A stretch of 64,000 nt of DNA. Origin: Muscardinus avellanarius. Lineage: Eukaryota; Chordata; Mammalia; Rodentia; Gliridae. Shown here piece by piece: positions 39,601 to 51,100 of this stretch. Positions within the stretch are counted from its first letter, which is position 1. Each line of letters starts with the position of its first letter. The translations under genes and the position numbers were made by a program. Under the pieces are notes generated by a model. The model was not told the origin of the DNA, searched no databases, and was given only the letters and a program-made list of their open reading frames with translations. The stretch spans positions 72,518,635 through 72,582,634 of the forward strand of contig OY726569.1 in the NCBI GenBank assembly GCA_963383645.1, given 5' to 3'.

Positions 39601-42600
39601 TTAATGATAAGTCAGAAAAAGAGTTCCCCCAAATGTGCAAACTGTTACATCTCTTAAGAAGGGAAGACTTTTTTTTTTTTTTTTTTGTGGTACTGGGGTT
39701 CCTGGAAGCCCTTCTACCTCTGGGCTACACTCCCAGACCTATTTTTACATTTTTTATTTGGAAACAGGGTCTCCTAAGCCAGCGCGCACGGCTGGCTTCA
39801 AACCTGCACCATCCTCCTGTCTCCGCCTCCCAAGCGCGGGGATTACAAGCGTGCGCCACCACGCCCGGCAGAAGGGGAGACTTTTAACAGTTTATATTTA
39901 TGCCATCAAATTGAATGTGAGGACATTAACTAGTAACATTTTCTTTTATATTCTTCTTCCTCCTCCTCCTCCTTCTTTTGCAGATTGAACTCAAAGACAT
40001 TCTACCTTTGAGCTACACCCCCAGCCCTATTTTATTCTATATTTTGAAACAGGGTCTCACTAAGTTGCGGAGGGCCTCACAAGTTGCTAAGGGAGCGGCA
40101 AACCTACAATCTTCCTGGCTCAGCCTCCCAAGTACTGAGATTACAAGCATGTGCCACCATGGTTTCTTTTCCTTTTTTTTCTTTTTTCTTTTGGTGGTAC
40201 TGGAATTGAACCCAGGGGCATTACTGTCTCTGAGCTACGTTACATTCCTGGCCCTTTTTTATTTTTATTTTTTTTGAAACAGGGTTTCACTAGGTTGCTG
40301 AGAGTCTTGCTATGTTTCGGAGGCTGTCCTCAATCCTGTGACCCTCCTGTCTCAGCTCCCAAGTACTGGGATTCCAGGCCTGCACCTCCACTTCTGGCAC
40401 TAGTAACTCTCCCTCCTCCTCCTCCCTCCCCTAATGAGCACTTCCTGCACAAGTTATCAAGTCTCTGAGCAGCTCGTCCCCTCTGCTGAGATGAAGGGAC
40501 AAGGCCAGCAGCCCACTCACCCCTGCTCTCAAAGCTCCGGTTCAGGCGCCGCTCTGCCGTTTCCAAGAGCTGCTTGCAGGTTTTCCAGAGCTGGCACTGA
40601 GAGCAGGCCAGGTCAAATGCAGCCATGGCGGGGGGACTGAGGTCTTCCAGCACCTCCCTCAGGGGAGCAGTGGGCTCCATTGGGGCGGTGCTTATCCAAA
40701 AGTCCTCCTGCAGCGTGGGGATGGGGTCCCCGGAGGTGCTCAGCAGCTTGTCCGTCACATCTGAGATGGAGTAGAATACCATCCCTGGACACCCAGCAGC
40801 GGGGTAAAAAGCAAGGGTTAAAATGACCCTAATTTTGCTCACATTAAAAACAACTTACAAATGTTTAGTTTTTGTATCTAACCTCTGATTATTAAAATGC
40901 TTATAAAATTTATTTTTACCAAAGAGCGGCAATTCATTATGATAAAGTATTATGAAAACTTTGTTTCATAAAACAACAACAATAGCAGCAGCAGCAGCAA
41001 CAAAAGATCCTCGTGACCGCTTTTATTATGAAGAGCAGTTACTTAGAAAATGTTTGAGGTTCTTCTGCCCAGGATCTATGAATATTAGCTCCTTCAGTAA
41101 AGCCCACACTCTAGAGCATCAAAACAAAAGTATGACAAGAAAAACCAAGAGAAACTCGGTCAGTAGACAAGGGAGGGCTTCTTTCAAATGGAGTCTAAAA
41201 GTCGGCAGAGAAAGACAAAAGCAGATTTGTGTGTGCTAACTGGAAAAGATCTTTACACTGTCAGAAAAGCAGGGTAAACAATAACATTTGTTGTAGGAAC
41301 CCATTTATACAAAATATAAAAAGGATGTTTATGCTTTAAAATCAGCACAGAAAATTGCTGGAGGGATATATAAAGAGTAACTTGACAAACAGAGCCCAGA
41401 CCAGGTAATAGAATGAGACAAGAGTTCACTTCTTTTCAAGAAATGAGAGACAAGCTTTGTGGCCGAAGCAGCCACAGATGGGAACCGAGGCATGTGGATC
41501 CCAGCTATAAATATCAAAATGCAACTTCTTCACTTTGGGAACAGTAAAATTATATGCTTTATCCCTGAATAATTACATGGGAAGGAAATAAGGTCCTCAG
41601 CATTTCCTGAAGCCTGAGGCAGTAGCTGCAAAACACACAGTGGGAATTACAGTCATGCCCTTCAGTTTAAACCCAAGAATTTGAGCAGAGGACAAAGTGT
41701 ATGGGAACGGCTTGAGCGGCTGGTCTGTGAGCACCTGGTCAAGGAGGTTGGAAGCAGCTGGAAAACTTGTCCAAATGTGCCAGGATTGCTGATTTTTAAG
41801 ACTGGGGTCCTGTTTTGCATCTCTGCCCACCCTCCGAAAGAGCTTATGATTTGGGTGGTTTCTCCCCTCACACCCCCACCCCAGCGACCTCACCCGCTAC
41901 AGGAGCAGTGGGGAGGCCTCACCTGCGGCCGCAGCGCTGCCAATGGCCTGTAGGGTTGAGCGGCCGCTGCCAGTTCTGCGAATGGTGCTGCCACCCCCGT
42001 CCGAGTTCTGGTTTTCAATCTTGTGCTCCACTCGGGCCAGCTCCTGGATCACCTCCTTGTAGCGCTCCACAAACATCAGCTCCCCTGCACTGGGTGAGGA
42101 CTTCAGGTTGAACATGAACACCACCTGTCACAGGAAGGGAGAAGCACAGGCGGTGGCTCGGAGTCAGGGGTCAGGGGTGCTTAGAGACGGGGGTCGGGTG
42201 TGCCTAGAGACAGAAGTCAGGGGTCAGGAGTACCTAGAGACAGAAGTCAGGGGTGCCTAGAGACAGGAGTCAGGGGTACCTAGAGACAGGAGGTCTTGCC
42301 AGTCATTAGACTATGCCATGCGATGCCTGCTTTGGAGGGTCAGAGGAGCACTGAATATTTAAAAAGTGGATTGGATATAAAAATTACTCATAAAAGTCAG
42401 TAAGAAAAGCACTCAAGGCTCAGTAGACAATACGAAAAAATGTAGGCTGAGCATGGTGGCACGCACACTTGTTATCTCAGTTCTTGGGAGGCTGAGACAG
42501 GCTGGGTTCGTAGCCAGCCTCAGTTACTTAGTGAGGCACTCCACAACTTACTGAGGCCATGATAAAGAATAAAAAATAGGGCTGGGGGTACAGCTTGGAG

Positions 42601-42635
42601 GTAGAATGCTTCTGAGTTCAGTCCCCAGTACTGCC

Positions 42636-42666
<31 letters not shown>

Positions 42667-45075
42667 AGAGAGAGAGAAAGAAAAGATGTAGACCATTTCA
42701 GAGGAAATGCTTACGACTAGTGCACAAATGAGAAAATGTTTTTTTCCTCAATAGTAATCCAGAAATTTAAGTATTTAACTATTTTGCATCTATCACAATA
42801 GCGAAGTGTAAAAATAAGTCCTCAGGGTTGGTGTAAAGTTTAACTGTCACAACTGTTTTGAAAAAGTAGTATGTCAATTCAAAAAGCTATAAATAAGTAA
42901 ATCCATAAATGTCTATAAAGACATTTTAAGTCTCTCTTTTTTTTACTAAGGACTTCTAAGTTGCTGAGGCTGGCCTTGAACCTGCAACAATCCTCTTGTC
43001 TCAGCCTCCCAAATACTAGAATTATAGGCAAGTGCCCCAGGTCTTTTTTAGTCTTTTGATCTAGTAATTTTTTTTTTTTTTTTTTTTTTTTTTGGGTGGT
43101 GCTGGGGATGAAATTCAGGGGCCTTCTACTTCCAGGCTATACTCCCAGACCTATTTTATATTTTATTTGGAAACAGGGTCTCCAAATAAAAGAGAGAGCC
43201 TCACCAAGTAGCTGAGGCTGGCTTTGACCCTGCGTAATCCTCCTGTCTCAGCCTCCCAAGTACTGGGATTACAAGCGTGCGCCACCACGCCTGGCTTGAC
43301 CTAGTAACTTTTTGTGAGAAACTTTCTTAAGAAAATAATCCAAAAGGTTTAACATATAAAGGTAAACACATTGGCGTATTACAACTATTACAAGGTTGAA
43401 AATAACCTGAATGTTGGTCAAAAGGAAAATGATTAAATGCGGCTTGATCAGACTATAAGGTCACTAAAATCAAAATTACAAAGTAAGTGCATATATTATA
43501 ATGTAAAAAAGGTACAATTTAAAATGTTAGATTCAAAACATTTTAGCTAAGGTGAGTACTGACGATGCGTGCCTATAATCCCAGTACCTGGGAGGATAAG
43601 ACAGGAGGTTCACAAATTTGAGGCCAGCCTCGGCTAAGGATCCTGTGATACGGTGTGGTCCAGGCTCCCCTTACCTGGTGGGCTTCTGCCAAGTTGCCCC
43701 GGAGGATGCAGGATGCCAACAGCGACTCGGGTGGGGAGAACATCATGGGGATGAGTGAACTTTGAGGCTGGGGCTGCAGCCGGCCATCCAGCTCATTCCG
43801 CCCAGACACAGTGCTCAGACTTCCCTCTGTTGGGATACAGGATGTGGGGGCCAGGGAAGGAAAAACCAGACTGCCAGACTGCTGCCGCCTCTCCCCAAAC
43901 TTATCTCCTCACAGGCCTTCTCCAAAAGGTGTAGAAGCTGGGCTTGAATGTTCCTTAAAGGAAGGGCCAACCTATGCTGCCATCTTAGAACACAAGACAA
44001 GCAGCAGCGACTCTGGGCATTTGCCTGTTTCTCCTTGCTGATGGGTAACTCAGCTGAGAGTGAGATGGCCCTTTCCCTTTCCCCAGGTGAGATCTGGCTG
44101 GCACTCCATCTAACCTTCTTGAACACAGGCCTGGACGCTCAGTTCTGCCTCCCTCCCCCCGCAGTGTGTGGCAGCTCTGTATCAGGGCAAAGGGGCTGGA
44201 AATCGGCAGCTGTCTGGGATCTGCTGGCATAGGCATACCTGAAGTACTAGTGCTCAGGTCACCGCTCGTGCTTTCCAGGGATGGGGTGGAGCCTCTGTCC
44301 CGGCCATCTTGAGACAGCGAGAAAAAGAGAGAAATCATTTGGCGAGTCCTGAGAGTGCAGAGTGGGAAGTTGGTTTGAAAGCCAAGAGCTGGGTAGCGTG
44401 AGAGGGTAAGTGTGACCACCACACCCGCCACTCCCTCTTTGGCAAGGGCAGGGGCAGGGGCAGGGGCAGGGGCAGGGGCAGGGGCAGGCTTAGTGTGGTC
44501 CTAGGGCTCAGCTGGGTAGCAGCCTGGGTCATGGTTTCTGACTTGTGGGTCTTAAGACTCCTAGGAGTTTTCAAGTCATTTCTAGGGGTCAGCGACTACC
44601 ATCTGCTCACTAAGTACTAGCAATAGTCTGAACAAAGTAAAAGGTCTGTTGTGATCAGGTAGTATTAGGGTACAAAGAAGGGTCATAATATTTTCTGACA
44701 TAGAAAAGCGTATCCCCTGATTTGAGAGGGTAGAGAACCAAAGTGTAATTATGAGTTGGCCTGCCAAAGCTGGCCCTTCAAAGCCCAGAGGAAAAGCTTC
44801 CCAAAGGCAGCCTTCCTGAAGCACCAGCGCTGCCACGGAGGCTCTCTGTCCCTTAGCACGGTCCTGTGGGACATATATCATCCCAGGCAAGGGATGCCCC
44901 TTGGCTCACTGTTCAGGCTGCCCTTCTGGAGGACCGGACAGCATAGGAAAGAGGTGAATTGGCTGCCCATTCTTGGGCCAAGTGGATGGGCCAAGTGGAT
45001 GTGAACTCTGCCTTCTGACCCAGATCAAAGCCTTGAGGTTGTTCCAGGTTTCTCTCCTTCCTATCCAGCATGTTC

Positions 45076-45122
<47 letters not shown>

Positions 45123-48100
45123 CTAGGGGTGGAACCCAGGGGCTTTCTACCTCCAGGCTATATACCCAGACCTACTTTATGTTGTATTTGGAAACAGGGT
45201 CTCACGAAGTTGCTGAGCACCTCATTCAGTAGTTGAGGCTGGCTTTGAACCTGTGCGATCCCCGTTTCAGCCTCCCAAGCGCGGGGATCACAAGCGTGCG
45301 CCACCACGCCCAGCCCATGTTCACCTTTTTTACTGCCACTTGTCAAAGCCTGTTCATTCCTTAGAGCTCAGTTCAATAGTCAACGCTGTCATGACATCTG
45401 TTTCCCTGACTTTTGGAGGCCAGGCTGACGCCTTCTAATAGATTCCTCTTGTTTACAGGCAGTGCCTCAGTTCAGTTTAGTTTTACCTATATACTGGCTA
45501 TGCGGGTAAATTATACATTAATTGAAGGCAAAGTCTTATTTATACCTCTTTCAGTTCTAACAAGATACCTAGTGTTATTGTTTGACATATAGAAAAAATT
45601 TAAATTTTTTTTTTTTTTGTGGTGCTGAGGATTGAACCCAGGGGCATTCTATCTCTGAGCTACACCCCAGCTTGATTTTTATTTTTTTTAATTTTTATTT
45701 TGAAACAGGGTCTCACTAAGTTGTGGAGGGCCTCACTAAATAGTTGAAGCTGGCTGCAAACCTGAATCCTCCTATTTCAGCCTCCCAAGTCCTGGGATTA
45801 CAAGTGTGGGCCACCACGCCTGGCTAGCTTTTTAATTTTTTAATTGGTATGCTGTAATTATACTTGATAATGAAGTTCAGAGTGGTGAGAAACACACATG
45901 CACACAACACTTGGTGTTTCCTCATACATGTTATTGAGATTAGTATTGATAACTTTGTATATGTACACAACCTCGTTTGAACTGTTTCTTTCTCATATTA
46001 ATTCTTTGTTAAGAATTCAAAAGATCAGCCCCAAACACCATAATGGAAATTTGATTACCTAAAAATTTAATACTGCATTCCTGAATAATGCTACTATATT
46101 AAATTCCGCTAAGAAAACTCAGTCAAAAGAAAAAAATTATAGCATATAATGACAAACTATTTTCCTTAATATACACACAGCTTTCTTCAATTCAACAAGA
46201 AAGATGAACCCAATAGAAAAATGGAGCTGGGTATGATTAGGCAGCTCACAGAAAATATAAATAGTTAATAAATGTATACAAAAAATTCAATCTCAATCAA
46301 GTTAAAAACAATGAAATATTAATTATATTGGCAAAGATTTTTAAAAAATCTAATATTACTCATGACTAATGAACATATATATATAAACAAGCAGTCACAT
46401 CCAACTGATAGAAATGTCAACCAGTCTGCTTTTTCTCAGTTAATTTGGTAATGTCTATATTCTGGGCTAGGGATGTAGCTCAGTGGTACAGCACTTGCCT
46501 AGCATGTGTGAGTGAGGCCCTGAATTTGATCCCTAGGACAGGGAAAAAAAAAAAAAAAAAAAGGAATACCCATCTATGTTGTATATCTTAATACCTCTGA
46601 CCTAGCAATTCTGCTAGGAATTTATCCTATAAGTAATAGATATTTTGGGGAAGGCCGCTCTTCTGAAACAGGAAACATAGGAGAGGAATCACCTTTGAGA
46701 GACCTGCCTCTTGGGGGAACAGGTAGGGATGCGCTACCTTGCCTGGGGACCCTGTGCTCCATCTTCATGAGCAATAACATAATGTGCTTAAGTATGTACA
46801 AGGTTGCTTACTGTAACATTGTTTTAAGAGTAAAGAAAAACAATAAAGAACTAAATGCCCATGAGCAGGGTACACCAGACAATGGAATACTAATCAGCCC
46901 TTAAAGTAATAAGTAAAAGGAGGGCTCAGTGTATGATATACCTACATATAAAAAAGGATATAAGTGAAAGAAAGTCAAGTCGCAATTCTTCATATATATA
47001 GTATTATGCATCTGCACATATAAGAGGATATATATGTTTGAATTATGTGGAAAATTTCTGGAATGATATGTAAGAAACTATTCATAAGAATTAACTTAGG
47101 GGAATAAGACTAGAATACTCTTATAACACTTATTTTCATCATGTTCCTTCTTTTTGGGATGGGGGCTAGTGGGAATGAACTCTGGGGAGTTCTACCTGGG
47201 AGCTATACCCCCAGCCTGTTTTTGTTTTTATTTTGAAGCAATCTCTCTTAATTGCTGAGGCTGGCCTTCAACCTGCAATCCTCTTGTCTCCATCTTCCAA
47301 GTACCAGGAACTCAGGTGTGCGCCACCTTGCCTGGCAACCACATGCTCTAGCTTAATGAACAGTAGACAAGTGGCAGTATACCAGTTGCTGGGTGTGTAG
47401 GAGTGAGGCACGGGGAGAGGGCTCTTCAATTACCTGCCCGGCTCCGTCTAGTCCTACGACCCCGGCGGAGGCTAGTGTGCCGTGTGGCAATTGGCCGGTA
47501 TTTTCGGGAAGGCTGCTCTTCTGAAACAGGAAACATAGGAGAGGGATCACCTTTGATAGACCTGCCTCTTGGGGGAACAGGTAGGGGATGATCTGCACTG
47601 AGCTCTAAGACCGGAGCACCACCCCAGCGTTGACACTGGCTGCCACGGCAGTAATGTCCAGAGTGTGATTCCCACGAGTTCCTGCCTCTCTCCCACCCTG
47701 CTGGGATTCCCCTCTTCCCCAAATCCCCAGAGTTCAGCTCCCTCCTCTCACCTGAGCCCTGGTTGCTTGTTACCACCTTATATCTCCACTGGGCCTCAGA
47801 GAGAACCGTGGAAAAGCGGTGCAGGCGGCTCTGCGGCCCGTCTCTGCTTCCTGAGCAGCCCTGACCTTCTAGCAGCTTTGTCTTCTCAGGGGGGCTGTGG
47901 CGGCTGATGTCATCCAGCTGCTCCTGGAGAAGCCTGAGGAAGGCCCCTATGGCAAATTCATCAGCCAGGAATCCGCTGAGACCACTGGTAAAGTGCTTCA
48001 GATCCAAAAAGCTGTGCCCGTGAGGCCCCGGGGCAGTGTCCTTCGGCTCTCCCCTTGCGCAGCTTGGGACCCCATGGGCAAGGGCCCTGGGGGCTTCCAG

Positions 48101-51100
48101 GGGACCCTGTTCCGACCTCCTCTCGGGCTGTGCTGTGTGCTGAGGGCTCTCTGACGGGGACCTCAGACCTGAGGGGCCCTTCCCCTCAATGTCATCGTCC
48201 TCGGCATAGTCCTCAGGTAGGTGAGGCTCTGGGTGAAGATCGGCAGAGGTGATGAGGAGCAACGAGAAGATGTTTTCTAGAAGTTCCAGGCACAAAGAGT
48301 CAGGAACACGGCACAGGTACTGTTGACACTTGGCCAGGTATGTTGAGAAGAGATGTGAAGCACCTACCGAAGCAGAGACCAGAGAGGGGCGAGAGGGAGA
48401 GAGGGCACAGGGACTTCAGACGTGCGGGGCCTCGCTTGCCGGCTTGAACTTCTCCCCAGACCCATCCATCCCATCCATTCATTTATTGGTACTGGGGACT
48501 GAACCCAGTGGCATCCTACCTGAGCTACAAGCCCAGCCCTTTTCTTATTTTGTGCTTTGAAACGAGGTCTCGCTAAGTTGCTGAGTCTGTCCTTGAATCT
48601 GTGATCCTCTTGTTTCAGCCCAAGTACTGGGATTAAATATGTGCGTTGCCGTATCCAGCACTGTTTACTTTTTAGAGACTAGGGAAACGTCAGAGGAATA
48701 GGAGAGACTGCTCAGTGTGTCTCTTCATGATTGGCAAAAAGATTTTGCCACTTTTAACTAAAAGCACAGCTTACTGAACACCTATTATTTTGTTTTTGCT
48801 GGTTTTTTGGTTTTTTTTGGTGGTACTGGGGTTCCTGGAAACCGATCTACCTCCAGGCTACACTCCCAGACCTATTTTTTTTTAAATACTTTTTATTTGG
48901 AAACAGGGTCTCTCAAGCCAGCGCGGCTGGCTTCGAACCTGCGCGATCCTCCTGTCTCCGCCTCCCAAGTGCGGGGATTACAAGCGTGCGCCACCGCGCC
49001 TGGCTGTTTTTGCTTTTTTTAATGTGACATTATTCCTCATCTCTGACACATACTCCATATTTCACTTCCAGGAATGAAGGAAGCATGCAGACTCTAGTGC
49101 TCACTCTATTTTGGCCTATTGTTACACTAAAAGTGACCACAGGCTACCTAGGTCTCTTAAGAAACACTGAGTAGTCAAAAATGACTACATTCAGAGATGA
49201 GGGTTTATTCAAATGCTAAGGAAGAGTAAAGAAATTTTAAGTTTTCAGGAAAAGTGTAAGAGGTTAGGACATTAGATTGCTGTTTCTCACACTATAGGTT
49301 TTGACCAATAAAATGAGTCAGAACTGCATTAAAAAGTAAAATAGAACAGGAAAATAATCATGAGTGTGCTCCATTTGGAAGAGCAAGTTTTGTTTCTTGC
49401 AACATAGTTTCAGCTTACATATCAGTATTTACATGTACAAGCATACATAAACACAACAATGGTATACCTAGGTACACACTTGAGTGTGCTGTGAAATGTT
49501 ATTCTTACCATGGATTATAGTTAAAAAAAAAAAAGCATTTGGAAAACACTACACTACATGATATGATCAGACTCCATTAAAACATAAGCAAGCCATTTGC
49601 TTTTTCCCTGTCCCTTGGACTCAGAAGCCAATGGACGGATAGAATTATTCTCAAGCACCGTAAAATCAAGGCGCCATCACACCTGGTGGAGAACAGGAAC
49701 CACATGAAGCACTCCCGGCACGGACCTGAGCGGCACCTGCCAGGGCTGGGGAGGCATGGTACCTGGGGATGGGGGAGAGTCGTTCGCTGGCTCTGTGGCT
49801 GAGGCCAGGTCCTCCAAGGGGCCATCTTTGCAGTCCTGGCACTGGGAGTGCTGGTGTGAGTTCACACAAAGGGCATAGATGGCATACTTCATGGCGCAGA
49901 AGCCCTGGTAGAGGGTCACATTCTGACCCTGGCTTTGGTGCTCAGGGGCGAGGGTATCAGCAGAACCTGAAGAGAGAAACAGGCAGAGATTCAGAAGTAA
50001 TTCTTCCAGGATGACCGGCAGGTGTGGTGGATGCAGAGGGGCCGTCCTTGTAGGTTCATACCTTCTCTTGTTTCATGAATCTGATCTGCATCCCGCCCTG
50101 GCCTTTCCTCTAGGCAACATCAACTCTCAGTCCCCCTCGCTTCCTTCCACTTGTCTCATGACCCCTACGTCGCATCTGAGAGCTCGTGCCTCCTCAAGTG
50201 TTACACCCGAGTCCCAGCCCTATTCTTGCCCTCTTGTGCCTTTTTCAAGTTCAAACTCCAAACATATCCTCGTACGGTACCAGGGATCAGATTTAAAATA
50301 TTTCTTCAGAAGTTTTTTGTATTTGTACATAGAAGTCAGAGTTCTACTTTCTTTAAGAAATCTGTTAAACGGGGTGTGGGGGCACATGCCTGTAATTCCA
50401 GTATTTGGAAGACTAAGGCAGGAGGGTCACAGTTTGAGACAGGTCTTAGCAAGACCCCTGGCAACTTAGTGAGATTCTGTTTCAAAAACAAAACAAAACA
50501 ACAACAACAACAAAAAACGGGCTGAGGGTTAGCTCAGAGGCAGAATGCTCCTGGGTTCAACTCCTAGCACCCCCCCACCCCCCAAAAAAGTAGTAGCACT
50601 GGTTCCCAAGTGTTCCTAACCTTTGTGGCAGGTTGAGACTATACTATAATGTGGTTTTTGACAGAAAAAAGAAAGGGCTGGTTAACAGAATCTTGATTTT
50701 TCAGCCAAGATTCAAATCTTGAATTTAAGCAAAGGTTAAAATGAGGCTTCCTCACTGTTTCCGGCTAGCTGGGCATGTGGTACATGCCTGTAAGTCCCAG
50801 TATTTGGGAGGCTGAGACAGAAGGACGGCAGGTTCGAGGACAGCCTCAGCAAGTAGTAAGACTCCCATCCACTTGGCCAGACCCTGTTTCAAAATAAAAA
50901 AAAATAGCCGGGCGTGGTGGCGCTCGCTTATAATCCCCACGCTTGGGAGGTGGAGACAGGAGGATCATGCTGGTTCGAAGCCAGCCTCAGCTGTTTTAAG
51001 AGACCCTGTTTCCAAATAAAATATAAAATAGGTCTGGGAGTGTAGCCTGGAGGTAGAAGGGTTTCCAGGAACCCCAGTACCACCAAAAATAAATAAAATA

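Larger units (their letters stand above)
42730..43555 (+). mobile_element. Old L1 3' fragment split by SINEs
   Basis: 42730-42943 and 43297-43555. Clues are GTAAAGTTTAACTGTCACAA, TTGAAAAAGTAGTATGTCAA and GAAAATAACCTGAATGTTGG. Confidence 0.65.
46020..47147 (+). mobile_element. Old L1 3' region with two insertions
   Basis: CAAGAAAGATGAACCCAATA, CTAGCAATTCTGCTAGGAAT, GTACAAGGTTGCTTACTGTA and CAATGGAATACTAATCAGCC follow the L1 3' region. It is interrupted by an ID SINE (46465-46562) and a patch of ZFYVE26 sequence (46641-46731). Confidence 0.7.

Noticed and set aside
39633..39887. Recurring ORFs of the form [19 protein letters not shown] or [19 protein letters not shown] at many places
   Set aside because: They are translations of antisense type II SINEs and differ only by SINE divergence.
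44445..44488. C9orf72-type GGGGCC repeat
   Set aside because: The unit is GGGGCA, not GGGGCC, and the host gene is different.
46465..46540. tRNA gene (A- and B-box-like sequence)
   Set aside because: It is an ID SINE body with an A tail; it lacks a foldable acceptor stem and anticodon arm.
46641..46731. Duplicate w10 as a genuine alternative exon
   Set aside because: Only 22 exon bases were copied, the frame meets a stop within about 13 codons, and no matched donor is evident; listed as a pseudo-copy instead.
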